DNA of 64,000 bases, taken from the NCBI RefSeq assembly GCF_013004595.1, contig NZ_JABEMC010000005.1:124001-188000 (forward strand). The letters are read 5' to 3'. This document shows, in pieces, positions 52,358 through 61,225 of this stretch (its first letter is position 1; each line of letters opens with the position of its first letter). Below the pieces are notes generated by a model, which was not told where the DNA came from, ran no database searches, and saw nothing but the letters and a program-made list of their open reading frames with translations. The translations under genes were made by a program, and so were the position numbers. Origin of the DNA: Brevibacterium luteolum (GTDB lineage: Bacteria > Actinomycetota > Actinomycetes > Actinomycetales > Brevibacteriaceae).

Positions 52358-53023
52358 ATGCGCGAGGTCTTCAAGGCCGAGCTCGAGAACATCGCCGACG
52401 AGCTCGTCGAAATGGCAGCCAAGGTGAGCGAGGCGATGCGCTCAGCGACTGAAGCTCTTGAGAACAACGACCTGGAGCTGGCGGAGAAGGTCATCGACGC
52501 CGATACTGAGATCGACAATATGACCGCCGATCTCGACCAGCGCTCCGCTGAGCTGCTGGCGCTGCAGGCACCGGTTGCCGCTGACCTGCGTGTTGTCATC
52601 TCCGCACTCAAGATGAGCGTGGCCCTCGAGCGGATGGGCGACCTCGCCCGTCACATCGCCTCGCTGGTGCGCATCCGCCACCCACAGCCGGCGCTGCCGG
52701 AGGGCTTCCGCGACGTGTTCCTGCGCATGGGCGAGGCCGCGATCCGGATCGGTGAGGAGATGGAGCAGCTGCTCGACAACCCGGGTCTGCGCGGTGTCCC
52801 GCTCATCAACGCCATCGACGAGGAGCTCGACCAGCTGCACCTGCGGGTCTTCGCGCTCATCGCCGACTCCGACCACGGCGCGCTCTCGCCCGCCCAGATC
52901 GCTGACATCACGCTGCTTTCGCGCTACTTCGAGCGCTTCGGCGATCAGGCCGTCAACGTCTCCCAGCGGGTCGAGTACCTGCTCACCGGCAGCTGGGTCC
53001 CGGATCTGTCCGCCAAGGACTGA
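52358..53023 (+). CDS. phoU: Phosphate uptake regulator PhoU
   Basis: 221-residue two-bundle helical protein. Repeated E(L/M)...D..D signature metal-binding regions: VIDADTEIDNMTADLDQ and LINAIDEELDQLHLRVFALI; final YFERFGDQAVNVSQRVEYLL. It mediates negative signalling from the Pst transporter to SenX3. Divergent from senX3. GAAAGGAAG precedes ATG 52358. No pst genes are in the window. Confidence 0.92.
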   Translation: MREVFKAELENIADELVEMAAKVSEAMRSATEALENNDLELAEKVIDADTEIDNMTADLDQRSAELLALQAPVAADLRVVISALKMSVALERMGDLARHIASLVRIRHPQPALPEGFRDVFLRMGEAAIRIGEEMEQLLDNPGLRGVPLINAIDEELDQLHLRVFALIADSDHGALSPAQIADITLLSRYFERFGDQAVNVSQRVEYLLTGSWVPDLSAKD

Positions 53024-53045
53024 GGCCTTCTCGCTGAGATGAGGC

Positions 53046-53975
53046 TCAGCTGCCGGCCGGTTCGGCATCATCGTCAGGGTCGCACTCAATCTGGGTGCGG
53101 CCCTGACGTTTCTGTGTGCGCCGGCGGCCGATGATCCCGGTGGTGACGGCCACCCCGAGCAGCAGCAGGCAGCCGCCTGCCACCTCGGCGGCGGTCGGCA
53201 CATCGCCCTTGACCACCCACGCGGAGGTGACCCCGATGACAGGGACGAGGAGGGTGAACGGGGCGACCTCGGCGGCGGCGTAGCGGCCGAGCAGTGTGTT
53301 CCAGGCGACGTAGCCGATGAGTGAGGCGCACAGTGCGGTGTAGGCTGTCGAGGCGACGACACCCCAGGTGGGGTTGGCCAGTGCGGTGCCGACGGCGGCC
53401 GGTCCGTCGATGATGAGGGAGAGGACGAACAGCGGGATCGGCACGACGGTTGCCGACCAGATCGTCAGGCTGACCCCGCCGACGCCCGCACCACGGGCGG
53501 CGACGTTGCCGATTCCCCAGGACAGCGCGGCGGCGAGCACGACGACAACCGCAATAGCCGGGACGCCTGCGGTGCGTCCGGCGATGATGACCGCCAGCCC
53601 GGCGACACCGATGATGATGCCGATGACGCTGCGGGAGCGCGGCCATTCGCGCAGCACGATGACGGCGACGATGGTGGTGAACACCGCCTGCATCTGCAGC
53701 AGAATCGAGGCCAGGCCTGGCGGCAGGCCCATGGACATGGCGACGTAGAGCAGACCGAACTGGCCGGCGGACATGAACAGGCCCACGAGCAGGACCCGGC
53801 CGAAGCGCCCGCGCGGGAATGGGACGAAGAACACGGCGGGGAAGACGACGACGATGAAGCGTGCGACGACGAGCAGCAGCGGCGGCCAGTCCTGGACGCC
53901 GAGGTCGATGAAGAGGAAGTTGATGCCCCACAGCACGACGACGCCGAGGGCGATGAACACATCGCGGACGCTCAT
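53046..53975 (-). CDS. EamA/DMT family transporter
   Basis: 309-residue drug/metabolite transporter with about ten hydrophobic helices arranged as two EamA repeats: LGVVVLWGINFLFIDLGVQD at the start (EamA signature) and ALCASLIGYVAWNTLLGRYA in the second half. Likely an exporter of amino acids or other metabolites; substrate unknown. Acidic tail EICDPDDDAEP-like. It is downstream of the gpmA unit, separated by a strong hairpin. Confidence 0.87.
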   Translation of the reverse strand: MSVRDVFIALGVVVLWGINFLFIDLGVQDWPPLLLVVARFIVVVFPAVFFVPFPRGRFGRVLLVGLFMSAGQFGLLYVAMSMGLPPGLASILLQMQAVFTTIVAVIVLREWPRSRSVIGIIIGVAGLAVIIAGRTAGVPAIAVVVVLAAALSWGIGNVAARGAGVGGVSLTIWSATVVPIPLFVLSLIIDGPAAVGTALANPTWGVVASTAYTALCASLIGYVAWNTLLGRYAAAEVAPFTLLVPVIGVTSAWVVKGDVPTAAEVAGGCLLLLGVAVTTGIIGRRRTQKRQGRTQIECDPDDDAEPAGS

Positions 53976-54009
53976 GCCCTGAGGCTACACCCGCCGGCAG
54001 CGACGCGAA

Positions 54010-54054
54010 GACGCCATCTCACCTGCGCGTGTGCTCGCGAGGTGAGATGGCGTC
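54010..54054 (-). terminator. Terminator after gpmA
   Basis: Perfect 15-base arms GACGCCATCTCACCT (54010-54024) and AGGTGAGATGGCGTC (54040-54054), 17 bases past the gpmA stop. Confidence 0.7.
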
Positions 54055-54071
54055 TGCGATGCTGGTGCGGT

Positions 54072-54815
54072 TCAGCGTCCCTGGTTGGCGACCTGGCCGA
54101 TCGCCGCTTCTGCGGCTGCGGCGTCGATGTAGGTGCCGCCGGGGTTGAGCGGTGCGAAGCTCTCGTCGAGTTCGTAGTGCAGCGGGATGCCGGTCGGGAT
54201 GTTGAGGCTGGGGATGTCAGCGTCGGAGATCCCGTCGAGGTGCTTGACGAGTGCGCGCAGCGAGTTGCCGTGGGCGGTGACGAGCACGGTGCGGCCGAGC
54301 TGCAGGTCCGGCACGATCGAGTCGTACCAGTACGGCAGCAGGCGCACGATGACATCGGCGAGGCATTCGGTGCGCGGGATCGCATCCCCGAGGTTGGCGT
54401 AGCGTGGGTCGCCGGCCTGGGACCATTCGGAGGAGTCGTCGAGGACTGGCGGCGGGGTGTCGAAGGAGCGGCGCCAGGTCATGAACTGCTCTTCGCCGAA
54501 CTCGTCGCGGATCTCCTTCTTGTTCTTGCCCTGCAGGGCGCCGTAGTGGCGCTCGTTGAGCCGCCAGGAGCGCTTGACGTCGATCCAGGCGCGGTCGGCG
54601 TGCTCGAGGGCGATGTCAGCGGTGATGATCGCGCGCTTGAGCCGGGAGGTGTGCAGCACCTCGGGCAGCAGGTTCTTCTCTGCCAGCAGCTGGCCTGCGC
54701 GAGCGGCCTCGGTGCGGCCCTGTTCGGTCAGCGGCACGTCGACCCAGCCGGTGAAGAGGTTCTTCTGGTTCCATTCGCTCTGCCCGTGGCGCAGCAGCAC
54801 AAGGTTGTACGTCAT
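54072..54815 (-). CDS. gpmA: 2,3-bisphosphoglycerate-dependent phosphoglycerate mutase
   Basis: 247-residue glycolytic enzyme. Phospho-His motif LRHGQSEWN at 8-16, conserved [35 protein letters not shown] and [23 protein letters not shown] 54815 sits three bases after GGAG. Interconverts 3- and 2-phosphoglycerate. Follows YbjN and mshA on the same strand as in mycobacteria. Confidence 0.94.
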   Translation of the reverse strand: MTYNLVLLRHGQSEWNQKNLFTGWVDVPLTEQGRTEAARAGQLLAEKNLLPEVLHTSRLKRAIITADIALEHADRAWIDVKRSWRLNERHYGALQGKNKKEIRDEFGEEQFMTWRRSFDTPPPVLDDSSEWSQAGDPRYANLGDAIPRTECLADVIVRLLPYWYDSIVPDLQLGRTVLVTAHGNSLRALVKHLDGISDADIPSLNIPTGIPLHYELDESFAPLNPGGTYIDAAAAEAAIGQVANQGR

Positions 54816-54899
54816 ATCTCCATTGTGGCACAGCGCCACCATGCAGAACGGGGGCAGGTCAGGCGGCCCAACGGCGGGCGGCATCAGCCGCCGGCTGCC

Positions 54900-55418
54900 T
54901 CACACCTTGAGGTATTCGTTGTCCTCGGCCAGCAGGTGTTCGAAGGCGGCGAGGTTGCGGGTGGACTCCCCGCGGCTGACCCGCCAGGCCCATTCCTTCT
55001 TCATCGAGGTGAGGAACCCGATGACGAGGAGTTCGTTGAAGCTCTCGTCGGCAGCTGAAAGGAACTTGCCGAGGATCTCGTCGATGAGGTCGTCGTCCCA
55101 GGCGCGCGGCGGGATCGAGGCGTTGAGGTAGACGTCGCCGAGCTTGTCGGTGGCGAACGCCAAGCCTTTGAGGCGGGAGTTCTTGTGCAGCAGCCAGGCG
55201 TGGAACTCGCCGTGGTTCTCATCGGCATGCCGGATGACGAAGGCCTGCAGGTCGATGCTGCGCGGGCTGCATTTGACCGACACAGTCGTCTTGAGCTTCT
55301 TCTCCCCCGGCAGGCTGACGACCGCGTGGGTGTCGGCGAGCCGGTCGACTTCGAGCCCGGATTCCTCAGCCCAGGTCACCAGCCGGTCGGCGGCGGCAAG
55401 CGGGTCGGTCGTGCGCAT
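54900..55418 (-). CDS. YbjN domain-containing protein
   Basis: 172-residue soluble protein with a YbjN (bacterial sensory transduction regulator-like) fold: TVSVKCSPRSIDLQAFVIRH, HAWLLHKNSRLKGLAFATDK, LGDVYLNASIPPRAWDDDLI. ATG 55418 is preceded by AGGAG; an in-frame ATG 18 bases earlier is possible. The gene between mshA and gpmA is conserved in actinobacteria; it may act as a chaperone-like protein (T3SS-chaperone-like fold), but no function is established. Confidence 0.85.
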   Translation of the reverse strand: MRTTDPLAAADRLVTWAEESGLEVDRLADTHAVVSLPGEKKLKTTVSVKCSPRSIDLQAFVIRHADENHGEFHAWLLHKNSRLKGLAFATDKLGDVYLNASIPPRAWDDDLIDEILGKFLSAADESFNELLVIGFLTSMKKEWAWRVSRGESTRNLAAFEHLLAEDNEYLKV

Positions 55419-55460
55419 CTGTCGCTCCTGCCTCAAACGGTCGAAACTGCTGTTCTCAGC

Positions 55461-56699
55461 CTACGCTGTGGCACCGACACCGGACAGCCCATTGAGCACA
55501 GTGTCGACACAGTGCTCCCAGGTGAACCGGGCGGCCTGACGCACGGCTGCAGCAGCCATCTGCGCCCGGGTGTCGTCATCACCAAGCAGCCTGGCGATCG
55601 CCTGCGCCCACACCTCGGGGTCGTGCGATTCGAGGAGGACGCCGGTGGCGGGTGTGACGATGTGGCGCAGCCCGCCGACGGCGGCGGCGATGACCGGCGT
55701 GCCGCAGGCGGCGGCCTCGGCGGCGGCGAAGCCGAAGGACTCGCTGCGGCTGGGCACGAGCACCGCATCGGCGGCCCGGTACCAGTCGGCCAGCCGCTCG
55801 GCCGGTTCCGGGGGCAGCACAGTGATCGCCGGTTCGGCTGTGGCCGCCTCGGCCATCGCCCCGGCGGTCTGGGTGTCGGTGCCACTGGCGGCCCCGAGCA
55901 TGTACAGCCGCGCGGACGGCAGCTGATCGCGCAGCTCTTGCATCGCTGCGATCGCGACATCGGTGCCCTTGATGTGCTGCATCCGCCCAACGGCCAGCAA
56001 CACGGGGTCTGTTCCGAGCCCGAGGCGGTGGCGGGCGGCGTGACGGTCGCCGGGTGTGTAGACGGTGTGGTCGATGCCGGGCACCGCGGCGATGACGCGT
56101 GCCGGTGGCGTACCGAGCAGGTCGATGATGTCGCTGCGTTCGGCAGGAGTGTTGGCGATGGCGAGGTCGGCAGCAGCCGCGATGCGCGGTTCGGCTGCCA
56201 GTCGGTCGGCCGGTTCGCGCCGGGTGCCGGTGTCGCGGTCCTTGACCGCGCCGATCGTGTGGAAGGACACGACGAACTTCGCGCCCGTACCGTGGGTCTC
56301 GCGCATCCGCAGGACGGCGGCGGCCGAGATCCAGTAGTGCGCCCAGATGACCTGGCAGTCCGCGAGCTGCGGCAGCTCGGCCAGCGCGGAGGCGATTCCA
56401 TCGAGGTGTGTCAGCAGGTCCTCTTTGGTCCGGGCGGGGGTATGCAGCCGGTGGACCCGCACGCCGGGCCCGAGGTGGGAGCTGGCTGCCCAGGTGATCG
56501 GCGCCTCGGGCGCGGGGTCAGGGCGCGCAGTTGCCTCATCGACACTCAGTGCGGGGTCGGCGGTGATGATCTCGACCTGGTGACCGCGGGCTGCCAGTTC
56601 GGTGGCTGTGGCGCGGACGTAGACATTGAGCCCGCCGGCATCGCCCTGCCCGGGCTGGGCGTCGGGGGCGGTGTGCAGGCTGATGAGCGCGATGTTCAC
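55461..56699 (-). CDS. mshA: D-inositol-3-phosphate glycosyltransferase MshA
   Basis: 412-residue GT4 glycosyltransferase committing UDP-GlcNAc and inositol-3-phosphate to mycothiol synthesis. GGLNVYVRATATELAARGHQ near 23-42, HAHYWISAAAVL-type WAHYWISA, FHTIGAVKDRD, VGRMQHIKGTDVAIAAM, and SRSESFGFAAAEAAACGTPV. GTG 56699 overlaps the upstream hydrolase stop (GTGA). A copy of the 13-mer encodes RHRLGLG here, in a different frame from other genes. Confidence 0.9.
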   Translation of the reverse strand: MNIALISLHTAPDAQPGQGDAGGLNVYVRATATELAARGHQVEIITADPALSVDEATARPDPAPEAPITWAASSHLGPGVRVHRLHTPARTKEDLLTHLDGIASALAELPQLADCQVIWAHYWISAAAVLRMRETHGTGAKFVVSFHTIGAVKDRDTGTRREPADRLAAEPRIAAAADLAIANTPAERSDIIDLLGTPPARVIAAVPGIDHTVYTPGDRHAARHRLGLGTDPVLLAVGRMQHIKGTDVAIAAMQELRDQLPSARLYMLGAASGTDTQTAGAMAEAATAEPAITVLPPEPAERLADWYRAADAVLVPSRSESFGFAAAEAAACGTPVIAAAVGGLRHIVTPATGVLLESHDPEVWAQAIARLLGDDDTRAQMAAAAVRQAARFTWEHCVDTVLNGLSGVGATA

Positions 56700-57529
56700 G
56701 CTGGTGGGGTGTCCTCTTCGTTGAAGAAGCCGGTGAGGATGCGGCGGACTTCTGAGCGGCCCTTCCACAGGATGGATCCGGCTGGCAGCACGATGAGCTC
56801 GGCGGTCGGGAAGGCTTCGGCGTACCGCTGGGCCATCTCGACGGGGTGGGCGGGGTCGTCTTCGTGGGTGAGAACGAGAACCTCGCCGGAGAACTCGGCA
56901 GCGGCCTCCGGATTGTCGACGGCGATCTCACCGGCGAGGCCGACGCCGTCGGACATGTCGGTGTCGAAGAGAGCGTCGACCTTCTGACGCACCCAGTCCT
57001 GGACCGGTTTCGCGGCGGTGAGGTCCTCCGGTTCAGTGGCGAGCAGCGCCTCGTACAGGCCCTCGCGGTCACCGGTCTTGAGCAGGCCGCGCATGAGGTG
57101 CAGGTGTTCGGCGTTGCGGGCGGCGATGTGGTCGGGGAAGCCGTCGAAGGACGCCGGCAGCACAAAGGCAACCTTCTCCAACTTGGTCGCTGCCGGGTGG
57201 CGGCTGGTGATGAGGCGGGCGAGGCCGCCGGCACTCATGGAGACGCCGAGGGCGCGGGTGGCCCGCGTGCGCTCGAGGGCGTCGGCCAGCTGGTCGGCGA
57301 TCGTCTGATACGTCCAGGGCCGTCCCGGTGAGGGGCGGCCGCCGTGCCCGCCGAGGTTGACGAGCGCTCGCGTGCCGTCGACACCGGTGGCGAACGGGCG
57401 GGTGTCGCGGATCGCGCCGGAGAACCCGTGGCCGAACAGGGTCACAGGAGCGCCGTCGCCGAAGGTCGAGACATAGCCGGTGTCAGGACCGGGATGGTTG
57501 CGATCAGGTGCTGTCGCGGTATCGGTCAT
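56696..57529 (-). CDS. Alpha/beta-hydrolase fold protein
   Basis: 277 residues. Oxyanion-hole HG motif LFGHGFSG, nucleophile elbow GVSMSAGGL (Ser near 108-ish), acid in LVLTHEDDPAHPVE; the catalytic His position is unclear because the C-terminus (PAGSILWKGRSEVRRILTGF) has no obvious His, so activity is uncertain. Overlaps both DUF2516 (ATGA) and mshA (GTGA), so it is in the mycothiol unit. Substrate unknown. Confidence 0.8.
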   Translation of the reverse strand: MTDTATAPDRNHPGPDTGYVSTFGDGAPVTLFGHGFSGAIRDTRPFATGVDGTRALVNLGGHGGRPSPGRPWTYQTIADQLADALERTRATRALGVSMSAGGLARLITSRHPAATKLEKVAFVLPASFDGFPDHIAARNAEHLHLMRGLLKTGDREGLYEALLATEPEDLTAAKPVQDWVRQKVDALFDTDMSDGVGLAGEIAVDNPEAAAEFSGEVLVLTHEDDPAHPVEMAQRYAEAFPTAELIVLPAGSILWKGRSEVRRILTGFFNEEDTPPA

Positions 57530-57843
57530 CGGCCGCGGAACCGGGGGTCGACGGAGCGCAGAGCCTTGCGCACATCAGCGAAGTACACGGCTGCAGCGAC
57601 GAAGCCGAGCAGGGAGAGGAAGAACGGAAAGCGCACGCCGGCACCCAGCGGCAGGGCGAGGAATCCGACGACGGCGGCAACACCGAGCAGCACCGTCCAG
57701 AACACCTTCGACTTCTTATCCGCAGCACGGTAGACCTCGTCCTTGTAGCGCAGCGAATCGAGGAATGCGGCGATCTCGACGACGAAGGCGACGACGACGA
57801 TCGCCAGGTAGAGAAGGCTCTGGATGTTGGCGAGGACCTGCAT
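57526..57843 (-). CDS. DUF2516 membrane protein
   Basis: 105 residues with three hydrophobic helices: SLLYLAIVVVAFVVEIAAFL, VFWTVLLGVAAVVGFLALPL and PFFLSLLGFVAAAVYFADVR. Matches the small actinobacterial DUF2516 family, usually near mshA/hydrolase genes. Stop overlaps the hydrolase start. Function unknown. Confidence 0.85.
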   Translation of the reverse strand: MQVLANIQSLLYLAIVVVAFVVEIAAFLDSLRYKDEVYRAADKKSKVFWTVLLGVAAVVGFLALPLGAGVRFPFFLSLLGFVAAAVYFADVRKALRSVDPRFRGR

Positions 57844-57847
57844 GCCC

Positions 57848-58192
57848 TCAGCCTAGCAAGCCAGACACCCGCAGCCCGCCGGTCACAGCCATGGCGATGA
57901 TCACGGCGATGAGCATCGGCACCCGGCAGATGAGTGCCGCAACACCGGCACCCACTCCGATGAGCCGGGCCGGGTCAGCCAGCTCCTGACCGTCGAAGAC
58001 CGCTGTCGTCAGAGCCACGGCGGCGATGAGGACGACGGCAGACCTGTCGAGCCAGGTGCGGGCAGGGCTCGGGGCGGTCTCATCGGGACCTGCGGTGCGG
58101 GTCATGCCGCCCAGGCGCACGCCGGTCAGGCGCAGCAGATAAGTGCCGCCGGCTAAGCCGGCGAGGCTGATGAGGAAGACGAACGGGCTCAC
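57848..58192 (-). CDS. azlD: AzlD family branched-chain amino acid exporter subunit
   Basis: 114-residue small membrane subunit with helices FVFLISLAGLAGGTYLLRLT, SAVVLIAAVALTTAVFDGQ and VPMLIAVIIAMAVTGGL. It partners AzlC to export branched-chain amino acids or analogues. GTG 58192 overlaps the azlC stop (GTGA). Confidence 0.88.
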   Translation of the reverse strand: MSPFVFLISLAGLAGGTYLLRLTGVRLGGMTRTAGPDETAPSPARTWLDRSAVVLIAAVALTTAVFDGQELADPARLIGVGAGVAALICRVPMLIAVIIAMAVTGGLRVSGLLG

Positions 58193-58902
58193 CGGCGACC
58201 ACCGCCTCGGGAGCGGAGCGCTGCCCAGATGCCGAACGGCACCAAGGCGAGCAGCCCGGAGACCGGGCCGAGGCCCAGGGGCAGCAGCGGGGTGAGAGCG
58301 AAGGCGATGGCCATGCCGAGCAGAGCGGCCGGGCCGGTGATGCGGTGTTTGAGGTCGGAGGTGATGAGGGCCAGCAGGATGACGGGGAAGGCGGCGTCGA
58401 CGCCGAGGGCGTCGGCATCGACGATGCGGCCGAGCAACTGGCCGGTGGCTGCGCCGATCGGCCAGCAGATGAAGATCGCCACACCCATGATGAGGAATCC
58501 GTGCCAGCGGGCGCGTTCGGTGGACTGAGCGCGGGAGAAGGCGACGGTTTCGTCGTTGACGAGATGGGCGGCCAGCAGCGAGCGGCCGTCCTGCGGGATC
58601 CACGCGCCCACGGTGAGGCCGAAGGGCAGGTTGCGGGTGTTGACGAGCAGGCCGGCGAGCACAGCGAGCATCGGTGCTCCGCCGGCGGCGACGACGCCGA
58701 CGAAGGTGAGTTCGGCCGCCCCGCCGAGGGCGAAGACGGCGAGCATGACGGTCTGCCAGACCGGGAAGCCGGCGGCCCCGGAGATCGCGCCGTAGGAGAC
58801 TGCGACGGCGAAGATCGTCAGGGTGATGACCGCGATGGTGCGGTAGGCGCTGGCGGGCAGTGCGCTGCCGGCGGGTGTCGGGACCATGAGCACATGGTGC
58901 AC
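58189..58902 (-). CDS. azlC: AzlC family branched-chain amino acid exporter
   Basis: 237-residue large subunit. VSYGAISGAAGFPVWQTVML, FALGGAAELTFVGVVAAGGA and LVNTRNLPFGLTVGAW are AzlC hallmarks. GTG 58902 has GAGGAC just upstream; ATG 58887 is an alternative. Divergent from an XRE-cupin regulator with a palindrome in the 49-base gap. Confidence 0.88.
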   Translation of the reverse strand: MHHVLMVPTPAGSALPASAYRTIAVITLTIFAVAVSYGAISGAAGFPVWQTVMLAVFALGGAAELTFVGVVAAGGAPMLAVLAGLLVNTRNLPFGLTVGAWIPQDGRSLLAAHLVNDETVAFSRAQSTERARWHGFLIMGVAIFICWPIGAATGQLLGRIVDADALGVDAAFPVILLALITSDLKHRITGPAALLGMAIAFALTPLLPLGLGPVSGLLALVPFGIWAALRSRGGGRR

Positions 58903-58913
58903 GAGTCCTCAGC

Positions 58914-58929
58914 GTTCGTCAAAACGAAC
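58914..58929. promoter_or_regulatory. Candidate operator between azlC and its regulator
   Basis: Palindrome GTTCGT-CAAA-ACGAAC in the short gap between divergent starts; likely bound by the XRE-cupin protein. Confidence 0.5.
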
Positions 58930-58951
58930 AGATGTCCATTACGCTGTGTGC

Positions 58952-59503
58952 ATGACCTCGTCCCCGCTGCCCCAGATCGCTGCCGCCCTGCGCCGTGAGC
59001 GCGCCCGCCTCGGGCTGAGCCTGTCGGAGGCAGCTAAGCGCGCAGAGGTGTCGAAGTCGACGCTCTCCGGCCTGGAGTCCGGCACCGGCAATCCGAGCAT
59101 CGAGACGATGTGGGCTCTGGCGACGGCCTACCAGGTGCCGCTGGCCCAGCTGCTCGATCCACCCGCTCCCGATGTGGCGGTCATCCGGCGCGGGGAGCCT
59201 CCGCAGCTGGCCTCGGGGTCGGCGGACTATGCTGCGGTGCTGCTGAGCTCGTGCCCGCCGCATGCGCGCCGGGACCTGTATCTCATCACAGCCGAGCCGG
59301 GTTCGGTCAAGCATTCCGAGCCGCATGAGGCTGGCACGGTCGAGCACGTCATCATCGGCTCCGGATCGGCCCGGGCGACGGTGGCTGACGAGACGATCGA
59401 GCTGGGCGCCGGTGACTACCTGCGCTATCCCGGCGATGCCGCCCACAGCTTCGAGGCACTCGAGCCCGGCACGCTGGCCGTGTTCGCCGTGCAGACCGGA
59501 TGA
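58952..59503 (+). CDS. XRE-cupin transcriptional regulator of azlCD
   Basis: 183 residues: N-terminal HTH (RARLGLSLSEAAKRAEVSKS, TLSGLESGTGNPSIETMWAL) and C-terminal cupin (HEAGTVEHVIIGSGSARATV, GAGDYLRYPGDAAHSFEAL). Such regulators sit next to azlCD and respond to amino acids. ATG 58952 chosen from HTH position; upstream in-frame residues lie in the operator region. Confidence 0.88.
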   Translation: MTSSPLPQIAAALRRERARLGLSLSEAAKRAEVSKSTLSGLESGTGNPSIETMWALATAYQVPLAQLLDPPAPDVAVIRRGEPPQLASGSADYAAVLLSSCPPHARRDLYLITAEPGSVKHSEPHEAGTVEHVIIGSGSARATVADETIELGAGDYLRYPGDAAHSFEALEPGTLAVFAVQTG

Positions 59504-59557
59504 GCAGACAGGGCCGGGTGAGCCAGCGGTCCAGGTGAGCACCGCCTCGGGCGCGGG

Positions 59558-60709
59558 TCACTCGACCGGTGGGCCCTCCGAGCTGTCGCCTTCCAGGGTC
59601 GGCAGCTGTTCGCGGGCGTGCCCGCCGGTCATACCGGCAGCCTGCAGCAGGTCGGTGGCCAGCGGGCGGAGCAGCAGCACGAGTGTTTCGTCCTGCGAGT
59701 CGCGCACGGCCTCACCCTTGGGGTCGAGCCTGCTGGCCGCCTGGGACAGATACTCCTCCGCCGGAATCCGCGAGGTGCCGCGGCGCAGCGCGACCCGCAG
59801 CCGGTTGGCACCCTCGCCGAGGTCGGCGACGATGGCGGCCATCTCCGGGCGCGGCTGGCCGAGTTTGGCCACGGCGAGGATGCGGCGGGCGATGACACGC
59901 ACCAGCCGCATCGCCCGGTCGGCGTACTCGCAGGCCTTCGCCAGGCGCGTGACCTCGGCGGCGTAGCGGCGGGAGCGGGCGTTGATGCGGGCGGCCTCCT
60001 GTGAGATCCGCAGCGAGGAGCGCCAGGAGTCGATCATCGCCTGGGTGTCACGGGCACGTGAGAGAGTGCGCTCCGCAGCCTGGGCGTCAGCGCGCTTGAG
60101 CGCATCGGCGGCTTCGATGAGCAGTTCGGAGATCTCCTGCAGCAGCGCCGAGGCGCGATCGCGCGGAGCCTTGCGCGCATCATGGGGCACGATGAGGGCC
60201 ATGATGATCGACACGGTCGCACCGACGAGGGCATCGATGGTGCGGTCGAAGGGCTGGGCTGCCACCGCCGGGGGCACGGTGACGACATAGACGGACTGCA
60301 CCCCGATCTGGGTGATGAAGATGCCCCCGGAGTTGATCATCGTGCCGATGAGCAGGCCGATGAACAGCACGATCATGAGCTGGATGATCCCCTGGCCGAA
60401 CAGCTGGACCATCACCTCGCCGGTGAGCACCCCGAGCGTGGCACCGAGCCCGATCTCCATCGCCCGGCGCAACCGGCGATCGGCCATGACACCGGTGCCC
60501 ACGGCTGCGGCGACGGCAGCGAGGAAGGGGTATTCGTGGCCGAGGACGAGGTAGCAGAACGCGTAGGCGGCTGTCGCGCCGATCGTGACCTGCAGCAGCT
60601 GGGAGATGTTCGTCCGGATCCGGCGCGCGCCGATCCGCGAGCGGTTCTCCGCGACGCTGCCGAGGTGGCGGGGCCAGTTCGACGGGCGGGCCCACGACTG
60701 CTGCTGCAT
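59558..60709 (-). CDS. FUSC family membrane protein
   Basis: 383 residues of the aromatic-acid exporter/FUSC type. N-terminal membrane half (TIGATAAYAFCYLVLGHEYP, FLAAVAAAVGTGVMADRRLR, GATLGVLTGEVMVQLFGQGI, LMIVLFIGLLIGTMINSGGI) followed by a cytoplasmic helical half (LLQEISELLIEAADALKRAD and later). Such proteins export aromatic acids or act in envelope stress; substrate unknown. ATG 60709 has GGAGGAG upstream. A 13-mer copy lies just beyond its stop. Confidence 0.82.
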   Translation of the reverse strand: MQQQSWARPSNWPRHLGSVAENRSRIGARRIRTNISQLLQVTIGATAAYAFCYLVLGHEYPFLAAVAAAVGTGVMADRRLRRAMEIGLGATLGVLTGEVMVQLFGQGIIQLMIVLFIGLLIGTMINSGGIFITQIGVQSVYVVTVPPAVAAQPFDRTIDALVGATVSIIMALIVPHDARKAPRDRASALLQEISELLIEAADALKRADAQAAERTLSRARDTQAMIDSWRSSLRISQEAARINARSRRYAAEVTRLAKACEYADRAMRLVRVIARRILAVAKLGQPRPEMAAIVADLGEGANRLRVALRRGTSRIPAEEYLSQAASRLDPKGEAVRDSQDETLVLLLRPLATDLLQAAGMTGGHAREQLPTLEGDSSEGPPVE

Positions 60710-61225
60710 CAACTCTCCTCCTGCCTTTCGACCCTGGCGAATGCGGCCATCAGCCAGCCGACCAGCGTCAGTCGCCTTGCTGCACATCCTGAGTCTACTC
60801 GGATGAGCAGGGCCGGGAGCACGGACTGAGTGTCCTGGCTAAGGGCGGCGGGCGGTGAAGAGGACTGCGATCCTGCGCATCAGCGGACTCGCCGGGCTGC
60901 GTTCGCAGCGACCGCACATCACCTGGTCAGAGCTCTAGGAGACCGGTTATCGAGGACCGCTGCGGCAGATCCGGTCGGTGGGACTGGGCGGAGTTCTGCG
61001 CGCAGGCGATGCAGTGCCCGTTCGAGGTGCCCCACGGCTGGCCGGCATCGCCTCCGCAGGCTTGGGCAGGCCACGTTGACAGACAGGCCGATGATCTCGG
61101 CGGCCTCACCAGCGGTCCCCGCATCCGATGCGACGGTTCCCCTCCGCTGTGCTGCGAATCCCAGTTCTCACCTGCCCGGCACGGTCGGTTATGTGACATG
61201 CTGGGACTCGGCGACAGGAGGACAG
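60710..61225. other. 516-base divergent intergenic region
   Basis: Between the FUSC and pepN starts. A minus-strand open frame at 60927-61199 with high GC3 near its end (contains NGHCIACAQN) lacks any ribosome site or family match and is not annotated. Otherwise nothing recognisable beyond the pepN ribosome site ACAGGAGGAC. Confidence 0.4.

Noticed and set aside
60927..61199. 90-residue minus-strand frame before pepN
   Set aside because: No ribosome site, mixed codon use, no recognised family.
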